Of a DNA stretch of 64,000 bases, positions 16,172 to 24,689 are shown in pieces. The first letter of the stretch is position 1; each line of letters starts with the position of its first letter. Source of the DNA: Gelidibacter salicanalis (lineage in GTDB: Bacteria; Bacteroidota; Bacteroidia; Flavobacteriales; Flavobacteriaceae). Both the position numbers and the translations under genes were made by a program. The notes below the pieces were generated by a model. It searched no databases, had not been told where the DNA came from, and saw nothing but the letters and a program-made list of their open reading frames with translations. The DNA lies in assembly GCF_007997285.1 (NCBI RefSeq), contig NZ_VORX01000003.1, positions 558,001-622,000 of the forward strand. Reading direction: 5' to 3'.

Positions 16172-17515
16172 ATGAGTACCATTCTTTTGGTTGAAGACGA
16201 TGTGAGCTTTTCTGAAATGTTGAAACGTTTTTTAGAACGTCACCACCATGCTGTTATTTTGTCTTATACCCTCGAAGATGCTAAACTAAAAGTAAAGGAG
16301 AGTACGTTCGATTTGGTTTTTGCTGATCTTAGACTTCCTGATGGCGATGGAATTTCACTCTTAAATCATATTAAAGCTAAAGATGCCTCCATTCCGGTGG
16401 TGTTAATGACGGGATACGCTGAAGTATCCACCGCAGTTAAAGCCATGAAAGAAGGCGCTTTCGATTATATTTCAAAGCCTTTCAATCCGGAAGAAGTGCT
16501 GCAAGTGGTTAAAAACGCCCTTCAAAAACCAAGCACAGAAGACAAGCCTACTATTCAGACACCGCTTGTACCTTCAGAGTCTTCGAAATTACCTACCAAT
16601 TTGGTTAAAGGAATTAGTGGCGCCTCTAAAGTATTGTATGATCATGTAAACTTGGTGGCCCCAACGGATATGTCAGTGTTAATTTCTGGCGAAAGTGGTA
16701 CCGGAAAAGAAGTGGTTGCCAAAGCCATTCATCTAAGCAGTTCAAGAAAACAACAACCTTTTATTGCGGTGGATTGTGGCGCCATCCCAAAAGAAATTGC
16801 GGCTAGCGAATTTTTCGGACATAAAAAAGGCTCGTTTACGGGGGCTATTAACGATAAAAAGGGCCATTTTGAAGCTGCTAATCACGGGACACTCTTTTTG
16901 GATGAGGTTGGGAATTTAACTTATGAAAATCAAATTCAGCTCTTACGTGCGCTCCAGGAACGCCGAATTAAACCTATTGGATCTAACGAAGAAATTGAAG
17001 TTGATATCCGGTTGTTGACCGCTACCAATGAAGATTTATTGAATGCCGTAGAACAAGGCGATTTTAGAGAAGATCTGTACCACCGTTTGAATGAATTTTC
17101 CATTAAAGTTCCAAGTCTTCAGGAGCGTCGTGATGATCTCATCCTTTATGCCGAATTTTTTCTCGACAATGCCAATCAGCAATTGAATAAATCGATTATC
17201 GGATTTTCTCCTGAGGTCCTTAAAATCTTCCAAACCTACTCTTGGCCAGGAAATTTACGGGAACTCTCCAACGTCATCAAACGCGCTACGTTATTGACCA
17301 ACGGCGAGCTGATCCAAAAAGAGGTATTGCCTCAAGAATTGTCAGCGCCGAGCAAAGAAGCTATGACGCGCTCATTCTCTACAAAAGACAATGAAAAGGA
17401 ATTGATTGTAAAAGCCCTACAAGAGGTCAACAATAATAAAACCAAGGCCGCACAATTGCTTAATTTCTCTCGAAAAACCCTTTATAACAAGCTCAAGGAG
17501 TATAATTTAGATTGA
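16172..17515 (+). CDS. Sigma-54-dependent response regulator, NtrC family
   Basis: A 447-residue activator in three parts. The receiver (~1-120) has LVEDD, the Asp of FADLRLPDGDG (~51), MTGYA and the Lys of ISKPF. The AAA+ sigma-54 interaction domain (~145-370) has Walker A GESGTGKE, the GAFTGA loop as GSFTGA, Walker B LFLDEVG and sensor LTATNEDL. The C-terminal Fis-type HTH ends NNNKTKAAQLLNFSRKTLYNKLKEY. GSFTGA is a common tolerated variant, so the protein should contact sigma-54. Its 3' end overlaps the convergent hybrid kinase gene by 23 bp. That kinase is the likely phosphate source and the PepSY pair upstream the likely target, both inferred from position. Confidence 0.92.
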   Translation: MSTILLVEDDVSFSEMLKRFLERHHHAVILSYTLEDAKLKVKESTFDLVFADLRLPDGDGISLLNHIKAKDASIPVVLMTGYAEVSTAVKAMKEGAFDYISKPFNPEEVLQVVKNALQKPSTEDKPTIQTPLVPSESSKLPTNLVKGISGASKVLYDHVNLVAPTDMSVLISGESGTGKEVVAKAIHLSSSRKQQPFIAVDCGAIPKEIAASEFFGHKKGSFTGAINDKKGHFEAANHGTLFLDEVGNLTYENQIQLLRALQERRIKPIGSNEEIEVDIRLLTATNEDLLNAVEQGDFREDLYHRLNEFSIKVPSLQERRDDLILYAEFFLDNANQQLNKSIIGFSPEVLKIFQTYSWPGNLRELSNVIKRATLLTNGELIQKEVLPQELSAPSKEAMTRSFSTKDNEKELIVKALQEVNNNKTKAAQLLNFSRKTLYNKLKEYNLD

Positions 17516-19931
17516 TATAGGCTTCCATGGCTTCGCAGAACGGTTCAAGTTCAGCATCCAAAGCATTCAAAAGTTCAGTATGCACCACTTTCGTGTGTTC
17601 TAATTTTGATAAATGCGGCACAATGGTATGCGCTCCCAACTGTTTAAACATCGTGAGCATTCGATGGCTCAAATCGGTGATGGTTTGAAGATCATTTTGT
17701 GCTTGAGCTACTTTCAATTCGGACATATGTTTTTTGGTGTCCTTCAAAAATATTTCTAACAGTGATTTGAGTGCTTCTTCATCATAATTCAAAAAACCAG
17801 CAATGGAATTGGTGTCAAAATAGTCGCAACTATACGAAGTTTTCTTTTTACTTTCATGAGGCTTGGTAATTCGCTCCGGAAATAATTCTCGCAACATGTC
17901 AAACCAAATGTGCGAAGCAAACGGTTTAAAAACAACTTTTGAAAAACCACTTTCAATATAATTTTCAGTGGCAATATCCGTTCTTCCAGTCATTGCTATA
18001 ATGGGCTGTTGCTTGTAGAAAGGCTGCTTCTTAAAGGTTTCCATAAAATGAAAACCATTCATTTTAGGGAGTTGAATATCCGTAATCACCACGTCAAATT
18101 TAAGAGTTTCCATGGCGGCAAGGGCTGCTTTAGCATCTTCAAAGGTATAGGTTGTGATGTGGTGTTGCCCTAAAACATCCGTCAATAATTGGCGTAAAGA
18201 CACATCATCATCTACAATAACGGCTTTAAGTTTTAAGTGCGAAGTTTCTACAATGTTAGGCGTAGTTTCCAAGACCGCATCAGAAAGTTTTACGGGGAAT
18301 GAGATGATAAACTTACTACCACGTCCGGGGGCGCTTTCTAGAGACAAGGTTCCTTTTAAGATATGCATTAACTTTTTAGAAATTGCAAGCCCAAGCCCGA
18401 AACCGGAATGTTTTGATGCCTTAGTTTGATTCACTTGGGTAAAAGCGTTAAAGATATCTTCCTGTTTCTCTTTGCTGATGCCAATTCCCGTATCGGAGAC
18501 ACTGATACTCACCGTATGGACATTGTTTTTAGAATGTAAGTGTGTGCTGATGGTGATACTTCCGTCCTCCGTGAATTTATAGGCATTTCCAATTAAATTG
18601 TAGAGCACTTGTTTAATTCGGAAGGGGTCAGAAACAATGGTGCGGTCCAATTGTGGCGCGTGTTTAATATAAAGTTCTATAGGCTTATCATCGTAAATAG
18701 CTTTAATGTTAGAACTGGTTTCATCCAACAGGGTGCGGAGATTAAACGGAATACTTTCTATGGTAATGTGGCCATCCTCAAGTTTGGAGAATTCCAAAAG
18801 GTCGTCTACCAATTGACTCATATAGCTCGAGGCATTTTTAATATGGTCCAGATAATTACTATCTTTAGTGTTTTGCGCAGTTTTTTGGAGTAATTCGCTA
18901 TACCCGGAAATGGTGCTCAAGGGCGATCGTAAATCATGACTCACCATATTGATCAATTGTTCCCTGCTTTTCAAAAGTGAATTGGTATAGGCGTTTGATT
19001 TTTCCAGTTTTTCACGGTACTGCTGCGACTTCCAAAAATCGTTTAAGATGACCATAGAAAAGATGACTACTAATATAAAACTGACGATGGCCGCTAAATA
19101 AATAATACGGGTACTCTTGTCTAAAGCAGTTTGGCGCTGGGTCATAATGCTTTGTGACGAGGCCACCATCTCGCGTTCCAAAGTGCGCAACAGGTTCCGT
19201 AACTGGCGTGAAGTGATGAGATCATTCTCTACCAATTCGCGCTCTTTAAGATTTAATGACTGCCGCTGTGAAGCGGCGTCTCTTTGAATCTTATTGAGCA
19301 TATTGCGTGAGATGGTCACGATAGAATCAATTTGCTTCTGATCGACCTTGCTTACCGAATCCTTGGCTTTTAAATCATTGGAAAATTGAATAAAGCCTTC
19401 CAAAACTTCCTTGGTTTTTGGGTCAATGGCTTTCGGATTTTCGACATAATCTTCCAAGGTCAACTTTCCTAAAATAGGATCAATACTTTTTAGTTTATTA
19501 ATGGTCAGTTCTATCGATTTTTCTGAACTGTTATTGTCTTTTAAACGTCGTAATTCATTTAAATCGCGTTGTTTCTTATCAAAAATGACCTTTACACTAT
19601 CTAATAATGCTTTTTGGTAGTCGTTATTTACCAAATTGGTTAACGTGTCAATGGTAGAAAGCAGACTGTCGTTCTGTAAAAGATACGCATTAAATTGAGT
19701 GTCTGTATTGAGTTGTACCGCCGCTCTTGATAAGCTTTCGTTTTCATAAATATCCGCCACTAAACCACTAATTCGGATCAGCTTATCCCGATCTTTTAGG
19801 TCGTCAGTTTGTGAAGCGGTAAAATTTCTTAATTCTGAAAACACCAACCATCCTGAAATAGCCGCTAAAATACCGAGCGCGATATAGCCGAAAAGGACTT
19901 TAAAGGTGATTTTTCTATTGGATGCTTTCAT
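17493..19931 (-). CDS. Hybrid sensor histidine kinase with receiver and HPt domains
   Basis: An 812-residue phosphorelay protein. Membrane segments lie at ~10-30 and ~276-297, enclosing a long helical periplasmic sensor. They are followed by the phosphoacceptor box MVSHDLRSPLSTISGYSELL (~330), the ATPase (NLIGNAYKF, DTGIGIS, GFGLGLAIS), a receiver at ~570-690 (VDDDVS, Asp of VITDIQLPKMNG, Lys of VFKPF) and a C-terminal HPt helix bundle with LSHRMLTMFKQLGA carrying the transferable His. The complete His-Asp-His chain could feed the NtrC-type regulator encoded tail to tail. The signal is unknown. The 23-bp overlap of the two 3' ends lies in coding sequence on both strands. Confidence 0.92.
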   Translation of the reverse strand: MKASNRKITFKVLFGYIALGILAAISGWLVFSELRNFTASQTDDLKDRDKLIRISGLVADIYENESLSRAAVQLNTDTQFNAYLLQNDSLLSTIDTLTNLVNNDYQKALLDSVKVIFDKKQRDLNELRRLKDNNSSEKSIELTINKLKSIDPILGKLTLEDYVENPKAIDPKTKEVLEGFIQFSNDLKAKDSVSKVDQKQIDSIVTISRNMLNKIQRDAASQRQSLNLKERELVENDLITSRQLRNLLRTLEREMVASSQSIMTQRQTALDKSTRIIYLAAIVSFILVVIFSMVILNDFWKSQQYREKLEKSNAYTNSLLKSREQLINMVSHDLRSPLSTISGYSELLQKTAQNTKDSNYLDHIKNASSYMSQLVDDLLEFSKLEDGHITIESIPFNLRTLLDETSSNIKAIYDDKPIELYIKHAPQLDRTIVSDPFRIKQVLYNLIGNAYKFTEDGSITISTHLHSKNNVHTVSISVSDTGIGISKEKQEDIFNAFTQVNQTKASKHSGFGLGLAISKKLMHILKGTLSLESAPGRGSKFIISFPVKLSDAVLETTPNIVETSHLKLKAVIVDDDVSLRQLLTDVLGQHHITTYTFEDAKAALAAMETLKFDVVITDIQLPKMNGFHFMETFKKQPFYKQQPIIAMTGRTDIATENYIESGFSKVVFKPFASHIWFDMLRELFPERITKPHESKKKTSYSCDYFDTNSIAGFLNYDEEALKSLLEIFLKDTKKHMSELKVAQAQNDLQTITDLSHRMLTMFKQLGAHTIVPHLSKLEHTKVVHTELLNALDAELEPFCEAMEAYINLNYTP

Positions 19932-20118
19932 AAGAATTTTTGTAACCGCAAAGCAAGATAAAAAATGTGTGCGATAGGTGCGATATCAAATCTTTTTTAT
20001 CTCAAAATTAATAGGGAAGATTATGATTAGAGCAAGTGCAAGGAATCAGAGCGTAACACTCATCGTTTACCAGTTCTTGTCTGTTTTGAGCTAACCTAGT
20101 TATAATAGTAATTTTATT

Positions 20119-20126
20119 TACCTTTG
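20119..20126 (+). promoter_or_regulatory. -7 promoter box of the lipoprotein gene at 20149
   Basis: TACCTTTG matches TAnnTTTG, 22 bases before the ATG. The TTG at 20143 would leave only a 16-base gap and starts less naturally. Confidence 0.5.
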
Positions 20127-20148
20127 GGTTTAAATTTAAGCATTGCCC

Positions 20149-20682
20149 ATGTCCTCATTTTTCAAACAGCTCATCTTATTATCTGTCCTCATTTGCTTTA
20201 GCTGTAAATCTGAACCAGAACCTGTTGTGGATCCTTTGGAGGCTCAGGAGAAATCGTATACAATTAAAGCAGAAGACATTGAAAAGCTTAGGTATACGGA
20301 TTATGTCCTAAGTCCGGAAAGTTCCGAAGCAATTTTAGATTGGCAACTCTTCCAAGATCTGCAAGGTCACATGGAACTTTTAAAAAGCGGCAATTTGTCA
20401 TTCTTTAGGGTCGAAAAAGGCATTATGGAAGAATTTATTACCGAATTAAAGATGCAGCAGCCGCCGGTAGTGATTACACCTGCAATCAAATCGAGAATGA
20501 CGGTGTTAGAAACGAATCTTTTAAGGTTGCAAAACCTTTCCAACTTAGATAATATTAAGAAAGCATCGCTTTTGGAAGCTATTGAAGAGCTGCTTATAGC
20601 CGATGCAAATTTTAAACTGCAATTGAATAAAAAGTTCGAGAAAGAAGCGCAACAGATTCAACTTCCTGTAAAGATACAGTAA
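20149..20682 (+). CDS. Putative lipoprotein of unknown function
   Basis: A 177-residue protein with a lipoprotein signal: a hydrophobic stretch LILLSVLICFSC with the lipobox Cys at about residue 20, followed by an acidic KSEPEPVVDPLE linker. The remainder is mostly helical and charged, ending in a long amphipathic helix (NFKLQLNKKFEKEAQQ). No catalytic motif is visible and I do not recognise the family. It is monocistronic, between the divergent hybrid kinase gene and the M13 peptidase gene. Start ATG 20149 is chosen because it gives a normal signal peptide and lies behind a -7 box. Confidence 0.7.
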   Translation: MSSFFKQLILLSVLICFSCKSEPEPVVDPLEAQEKSYTIKAEDIEKLRYTDYVLSPESSEAILDWQLFQDLQGHMELLKSGNLSFFRVEKGIMEEFITELKMQQPPVVITPAIKSRMTVLETNLLRLQNLSNLDNIKKASLLEAIEELLIADANFKLQLNKKFEKEAQQIQLPVKIQ

Positions 20683-20844
20683 TAGTTTTTGTTGAAAACG
20701 GATGGAAATCAAAGGTTTAATTCGCAAGAATGCTATATGATATTCTTAATGTAATTTCTTAATTTTTTGTTAAGATGTAACAAATCCCTCTTTTAAGCTT
20801 CTTATTAATACCTAAATTAGGCAAAATAAAATCTATTAAACACT

Positions 20845-22911
20845 ATGAACACCAATCTTAAGTATGCGCTTGCAATCACTGGCTTGGCCGTTACAACCTT
20901 AGTAGGATGTAAGGAAGAACCAAAAAAAGACACCGCAATGGCAGAAGAAAAAATTCCTGGGATTGTCCTTGAGAACATGGACACCCTAGTCAGTCCGAAA
21001 GATGATTTTTACAAATTCGTCAATGGAAATTGGGAGAAAAATACCACCATTCCTGATGATGAAACCCGTTGGGGCGGTTTTGGCGTCTTACGCAAAGCAA
21101 CACGTCAGGATGTTTTAGACATTGTAAAGACTTCAAAAGAGTTAGGAACGTACGCTGATGGTACGGACCAAAAGAAAGCCTTGTTGCTTTTTGAAAGTGA
21201 ATTGGATACCGTAGCAAGAAACACAGCTGGTATTACGCCAATTAAACCTGCGTTGACTGCTATTGAGGGCATCAAAAACCTGAGTGACATGCAAACGGTT
21301 ATGGCTACTGTTGATGGTGTAAGTGCGCCTTTTACGGGTATTGCTGCATCACCAAATCTTAATGATAGTAGTATGAACATGACCTGGATCTTTCCTGGAG
21401 GTCTTGGATTACAAAGAGATTATTATGTAGATCAGGATGCGAAATCAAAAGAGATCAGAGAAAAATATGTAGCGCATATTGCAAAAATGCTTCAGTTTAT
21501 CGATTATGATGAAGCCAAAGCAACAGCAGCAGCAAAGAAAATCTTAGCGATGGAAACCAAATTGGCGGAGCCAAGATTGGATAAAGTGGCCATGAGAGAT
21601 GCACGTAATTATAATAATCCTGTGGCCTTTGCTGATTTGCAAAAAATGACCCCGGCTATTAACTGGCAAAAAATGGTTGACGACTTAAAAATCGACAAAA
21701 AGATTGAAACAGTTAATGTGATGCAACCAAAGTACATGTCGTCTTTGCAAAACTTTTTAAAGCAAACACCTATTGAAGATGTCAAAACCTTAATGGTTTG
21801 GAATACCTTGGATAACTCAGCCAACTATTTGTCTACGGAAATTGAGAAAGCCAACTGGGATTTTTACGCTAAAACCTTAAATGGAGCTCAAAAACAACGT
21901 CCAGCTGAAGAGCGTGCCTTAGGTACAGTTGACGGGGCTGTTGGGGAAGCTATTGGCAAACTCTATGTGGAGGCTAAATTCCCGCCAGAAGCAAAAGCGA
22001 AAGCTGAAGAAATGATTGCTGACGTGATTGAAGCGTTTCAAAATAGAATTATGAAGTCTGATTGGATGACTGAAGAAACCAAAAAGAAAGCAGTTGAAAA
22101 GTTAGATAAATTCACGGTTAAGATTGCGTATCCTGATGAATGGGAAGACTATTCAAAACTTCAAATTAAAGACGGCAATACGTATGCACAAAATATGTTG
22201 GCGGTGAGTACATGGGCAAGGGAGAAGAATTTCTCTGAAATTAATGAGGCAGTAGACAAGAAAGAATGGGGCATGGCACCACAAACTGTAAACGCTTATT
22301 TTAACCCTCGTAATAATGAGATTGTTTTCCCTGCAGCTATTTTACAACCTCCGTTTTATAACTATACGGCTGATGCAGCGGTTAATTATGGTGGAATTGG
22401 TGCCGTGATTGGTCATGAGATTTCTCACGCATTTGACGATTCTGGTGCACGTTTCGACGGCGATGGAAACTTGAAAAACTGGTGGACGGAGAAAGATTTG
22501 GAAGAGTTTACCAAACGTGGTGACGCCTTGGCAGAACAATACAGTGGTATTGAAGTAATGGATAGCGTATTTATTAACGGTAAGTTTACCTTAGGTGAAA
22601 ACATTGGTGATCTTGGTGGTATCCTTGGTGCTTACGATGGATTGCAGTTGCATTTTAAGAAGCACGGACGTCCTGAAAACATTGACGGTTATACTCCTGA
22701 GCAACGTTTCTTTATGAGTTGGGCTACCGTATGGAGAACCTTAACCAGAGAAGATGCTTTAAGAACGCAGATTAAAACGGATCCGCATTCTCCAGGTATT
22801 TATAGAGCTACACAACCTTTAAAAAATGTAGATGCATTCTATGAAGCTTTTGATATTAAAGAAGGCGATCCAATGTACTTAGCACCTGAAAAGCGTGTGA
22901 GAATTTGGTAG
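20845..22911 (+). CDS. M13-family metallopeptidase (neprilysin/PepO-like), lipoprotein
   Basis: A 688-residue zinc peptidase that would trim small peptides in the periplasm or at the outer membrane. The signal peptide ends in VGC, a lipobox with Cys at ~22. The long N-terminal helical domain (DTLVSPKDDFYKFVNGNWEKNT at its start) is typical of M13. The catalytic C-terminal domain has VIGHEISHAFDD (HExxH, ~530), the third zinc ligand in GENIGDLGG (~590) and the substrate-binding NAYFNPRNNEIVFPA (~490-505). All catalytic residues are present and the length matches the family. A terminator follows. Confidence 0.93.
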   Translation: MNTNLKYALAITGLAVTTLVGCKEEPKKDTAMAEEKIPGIVLENMDTLVSPKDDFYKFVNGNWEKNTTIPDDETRWGGFGVLRKATRQDVLDIVKTSKELGTYADGTDQKKALLLFESELDTVARNTAGITPIKPALTAIEGIKNLSDMQTVMATVDGVSAPFTGIAASPNLNDSSMNMTWIFPGGLGLQRDYYVDQDAKSKEIREKYVAHIAKMLQFIDYDEAKATAAAKKILAMETKLAEPRLDKVAMRDARNYNNPVAFADLQKMTPAINWQKMVDDLKIDKKIETVNVMQPKYMSSLQNFLKQTPIEDVKTLMVWNTLDNSANYLSTEIEKANWDFYAKTLNGAQKQRPAEERALGTVDGAVGEAIGKLYVEAKFPPEAKAKAEEMIADVIEAFQNRIMKSDWMTEETKKKAVEKLDKFTVKIAYPDEWEDYSKLQIKDGNTYAQNMLAVSTWAREKNFSEINEAVDKKEWGMAPQTVNAYFNPRNNEIVFPAAILQPPFYNYTADAAVNYGGIGAVIGHEISHAFDDSGARFDGDGNLKNWWTEKDLEEFTKRGDALAEQYSGIEVMDSVFINGKFTLGENIGDLGGILGAYDGLQLHFKKHGRPENIDGYTPEQRFFMSWATVWRTLTREDALRTQIKTDPHSPGIYRATQPLKNVDAFYEAFDIKEGDPMYLAPEKRVRIW

Positions 22912-22934
22912 TATTCTAAAATCTATGAGATATA

Positions 22935-22971
22935 AAAAAGGCAGTCTATTGAAAAATAGACTGCCTTTTTT
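22935..22971. terminator. Terminator of the M13 peptidase gene
   Basis: A long stem AAAAAGGCAGTCTATT with its complement around a GAAA loop (22935-22950 with 22955-22970), flanked by A and T runs, so possibly bidirectional. Confidence 0.9.
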
Positions 22972-23016
22972 AATTATTTACGATATCATAAAAGATCCCT
23001 ACTAGGCTTTTTAGGC

Positions 23017-23086
23017 CATCTTAATACTTAATTCTAACAGCGCAGCGATCTTAATACTTTAAGCGAAGCGGTCTTAATACTAGCTC
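23017..23086. repeat. Dispersed 23-bp-unit repeat, copy A
   Basis: At least two full 23-bp units (23039-23061 and 23062-23084) share the core AGCG(C/A)AGCG(A/G)TCTTAATACT, with a partial unit before them. A 31-base part (23031-23061) recurs with three mismatches at 36551-36581. Confidence 0.6.
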
Positions 23087-23776
23087 CTAGTCCGTTCCTT
23101 TCTTACGATTCAACAAGGCCTCTTTGCTAATTTTAGCCATATTAAAATTAGGATCAATTGCTAAGGCGCGATTTAAAGTGGCTAAAGCAATTTCTTGGTT
23201 TGCATCTTTATCTTCACTATAAACGACAATCGCTTTTAAGTAAAGGAATCCAGCTTTTAAGGAGGTTTGATACGGTTGTTGGGTTTCAAAATACGTACGT
23301 CTCATCTCATCTGTGGCGTTGGTTAAACCATATTCAATCTTTTCCTTTGCGCCTGTTAAATCGCCAGTTTGTAACATTAAATCGGCTATTTCGTAGGCGA
23401 CGCTTGGAGTCGCTTCTTTTGTAAAAAGTACATTGTAAAATTCTAAAGCACGCTTGCGGTCGCCCAATTCTTTTAAAGCAATGGCTTTAATTTCCGTATT
23501 TAAATCAGAATCAGTACCGCTTTTTTCAATTCCGATTGTATTTAAAGCTTCCATATTACGACCTTCCGAAACGTAGATGTAGGCTAAAGTATCCTTTCGA
23601 GCTTGAGTAGGCGCGATAACATCAAGGTGCGTCATGGCGTTAATAACGCCTTGTATATCGCCTTGCTTCTTCATTTGCTTGTAATAGCCTTCAAAATGTT
23701 TTTGAAGTTCTGTTTTGGTCTGTGCAGTGATGCTTAAGGAGCTCATCACCACAACAAGTAGTATTAGTTTTTTCAT
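23087..23776 (-). CDS. Exported TPR-like protein
   Basis: A 229-residue protein with a Sec signal peptide (KKLILLVVVMSSLSITAQ) and a mature part made of helical pairs resembling tetratricopeptide repeats: ARKDTLAYIYVSEGRNMEAL, ALKELGDRKRALEFYNVLF, YEIADLMLQTGDLTGAKEKIEYGL, and a final EIALATLNRALAIDPNFNMAK. TPR units usually mount protein contacts; the partner is unknown. The gene is single, convergent with the M13 gene, with a dispersed repeat between them. Confidence 0.75.
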   Translation of the reverse strand: MKKLILLVVVMSSLSITAQTKTELQKHFEGYYKQMKKQGDIQGVINAMTHLDVIAPTQARKDTLAYIYVSEGRNMEALNTIGIEKSGTDSDLNTEIKAIALKELGDRKRALEFYNVLFTKEATPSVAYEIADLMLQTGDLTGAKEKIEYGLTNATDEMRRTYFETQQPYQTSLKAGFLYLKAIVVYSEDKDANQEIALATLNRALAIDPNFNMAKISKEALLNRKKGTD

Positions 23777-23879
23777 GGTTTAATAAAATATTCAGTGTCT
23801 TTAAATCAGGACGTTATTACATTAATAGCGCCAAATCTATAAAAATTAATAAAATAAACTCTTAAAAAGCTGGTAATTG

Positions 23880-24689
23880 TTAGAGGGCATGAACAAACTG
23901 GTAGGATAAAGTCTGTTGTATTTTTTCACTGTCTATGCGTTTGCCTTTGCTTGGTTCGGAATGGTCAAATTGAGGACGAGGGATGTTCTTGGCATCACAT
24001 ATGGCGTTGTAATAGGCTTCTTTTGTGCGATGTTGCGGAGCGGCAGCGTTAAATTCCGTTTGCCATTTTTCATGTTTCAAGATGGCTTTGATGATGCCGA
24101 TGCAATCTTGCTGATGAATTAAATTCACAGGGGCTTCTGGGTCTTTGACATTGGTTCTTCCAGAAAGAAATTTTGCGGGGTGACGCTTGTCGCCTATTAA
24201 CCCTCCAAATCTTAGAATGGTGGTTTGAAAGTTTGGATTGGTCTTGAAAATATGTTCTGCTGCAATCAGTTGTTTAGCGGTGGCAGATGGTGCATCGGTT
24301 GGACTTTCTTCAGTAATAAGTGGTAGGTCTAAAGTATCTTCATAAACAGAAGTCGAACTGACATAAAGGACGTTTTTAATATCCGAATCTTCAATGTGTT
24401 GACAGAGTAGTGCCATTTTTTTTGTAAAATCGGAACTGGGGTCTTTTCGCAATCCTGGTGGAATGTTAATGATCAACACCTCCGAATCTTTTAGGCAGTC
24501 TTCAATGTGGCCGTGAATGTTGTCTTCGGAAATGGTGACTAGAAATGGAGCGATGCCTGCCGCTTTTAAAAGCTCAAACTTATCAGTTGATGTGGTGGAG
24601 CCTTTTACAAGATGCCCATTTTTCACCAATTCTGCAGCCAGTGATAAACCTAACCATCCGCATCCCATAATACTAATATGTTTATTCAA
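23880..24689 (-). CDS. NAD(P)-binding SDR-like protein (YeeZ-type)
   Basis: A 269-residue Rossmann protein. The dinucleotide motif is GCGWLG (residues ~9-14) followed by LVKGSTTSTDKFELLK, as in YeeZ-like nucleoside-diphosphate-sugar epimerase relatives. A central YVSSTSVYED (Ser/Tyr of the SDR site, ~105) and an ILRFGGLIGDKRHPAKFLSG loop complete the fold. It has the shortened C-terminal half of that group, so the substrate is unknown. Its first bases overlap the end of the M28 peptidase gene by 8 bp, so the two are translationally linked. Confidence 0.8.
   Translation of the reverse strand: MNKHISIMGCGWLGLSLAAELVKNGHLVKGSTTSTDKFELLKAAGIAPFLVTISEDNIHGHIEDCLKDSEVLIINIPPGLRKDPSSDFTKKMALLCQHIEDSDIKNVLYVSSTSVYEDTLDLPLITEESPTDAPSATAKQLIAAEHIFKTNPNFQTTILRFGGLIGDKRHPAKFLSGRTNVKDPEAPVNLIHQQDCIGIIKAILKHEKWQTEFNAAAPQHRTKEAYYNAICDAKNIPRPQFDHSEPSKGKRIDSEKIQQTLSYQFVHAL

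Noticed and set aside
18154-18893. Plus-strand frames inside the hybrid kinase gene
   Set aside because: They are mirror frames of conserved kinase and receiver domains; no signal or family is visible.
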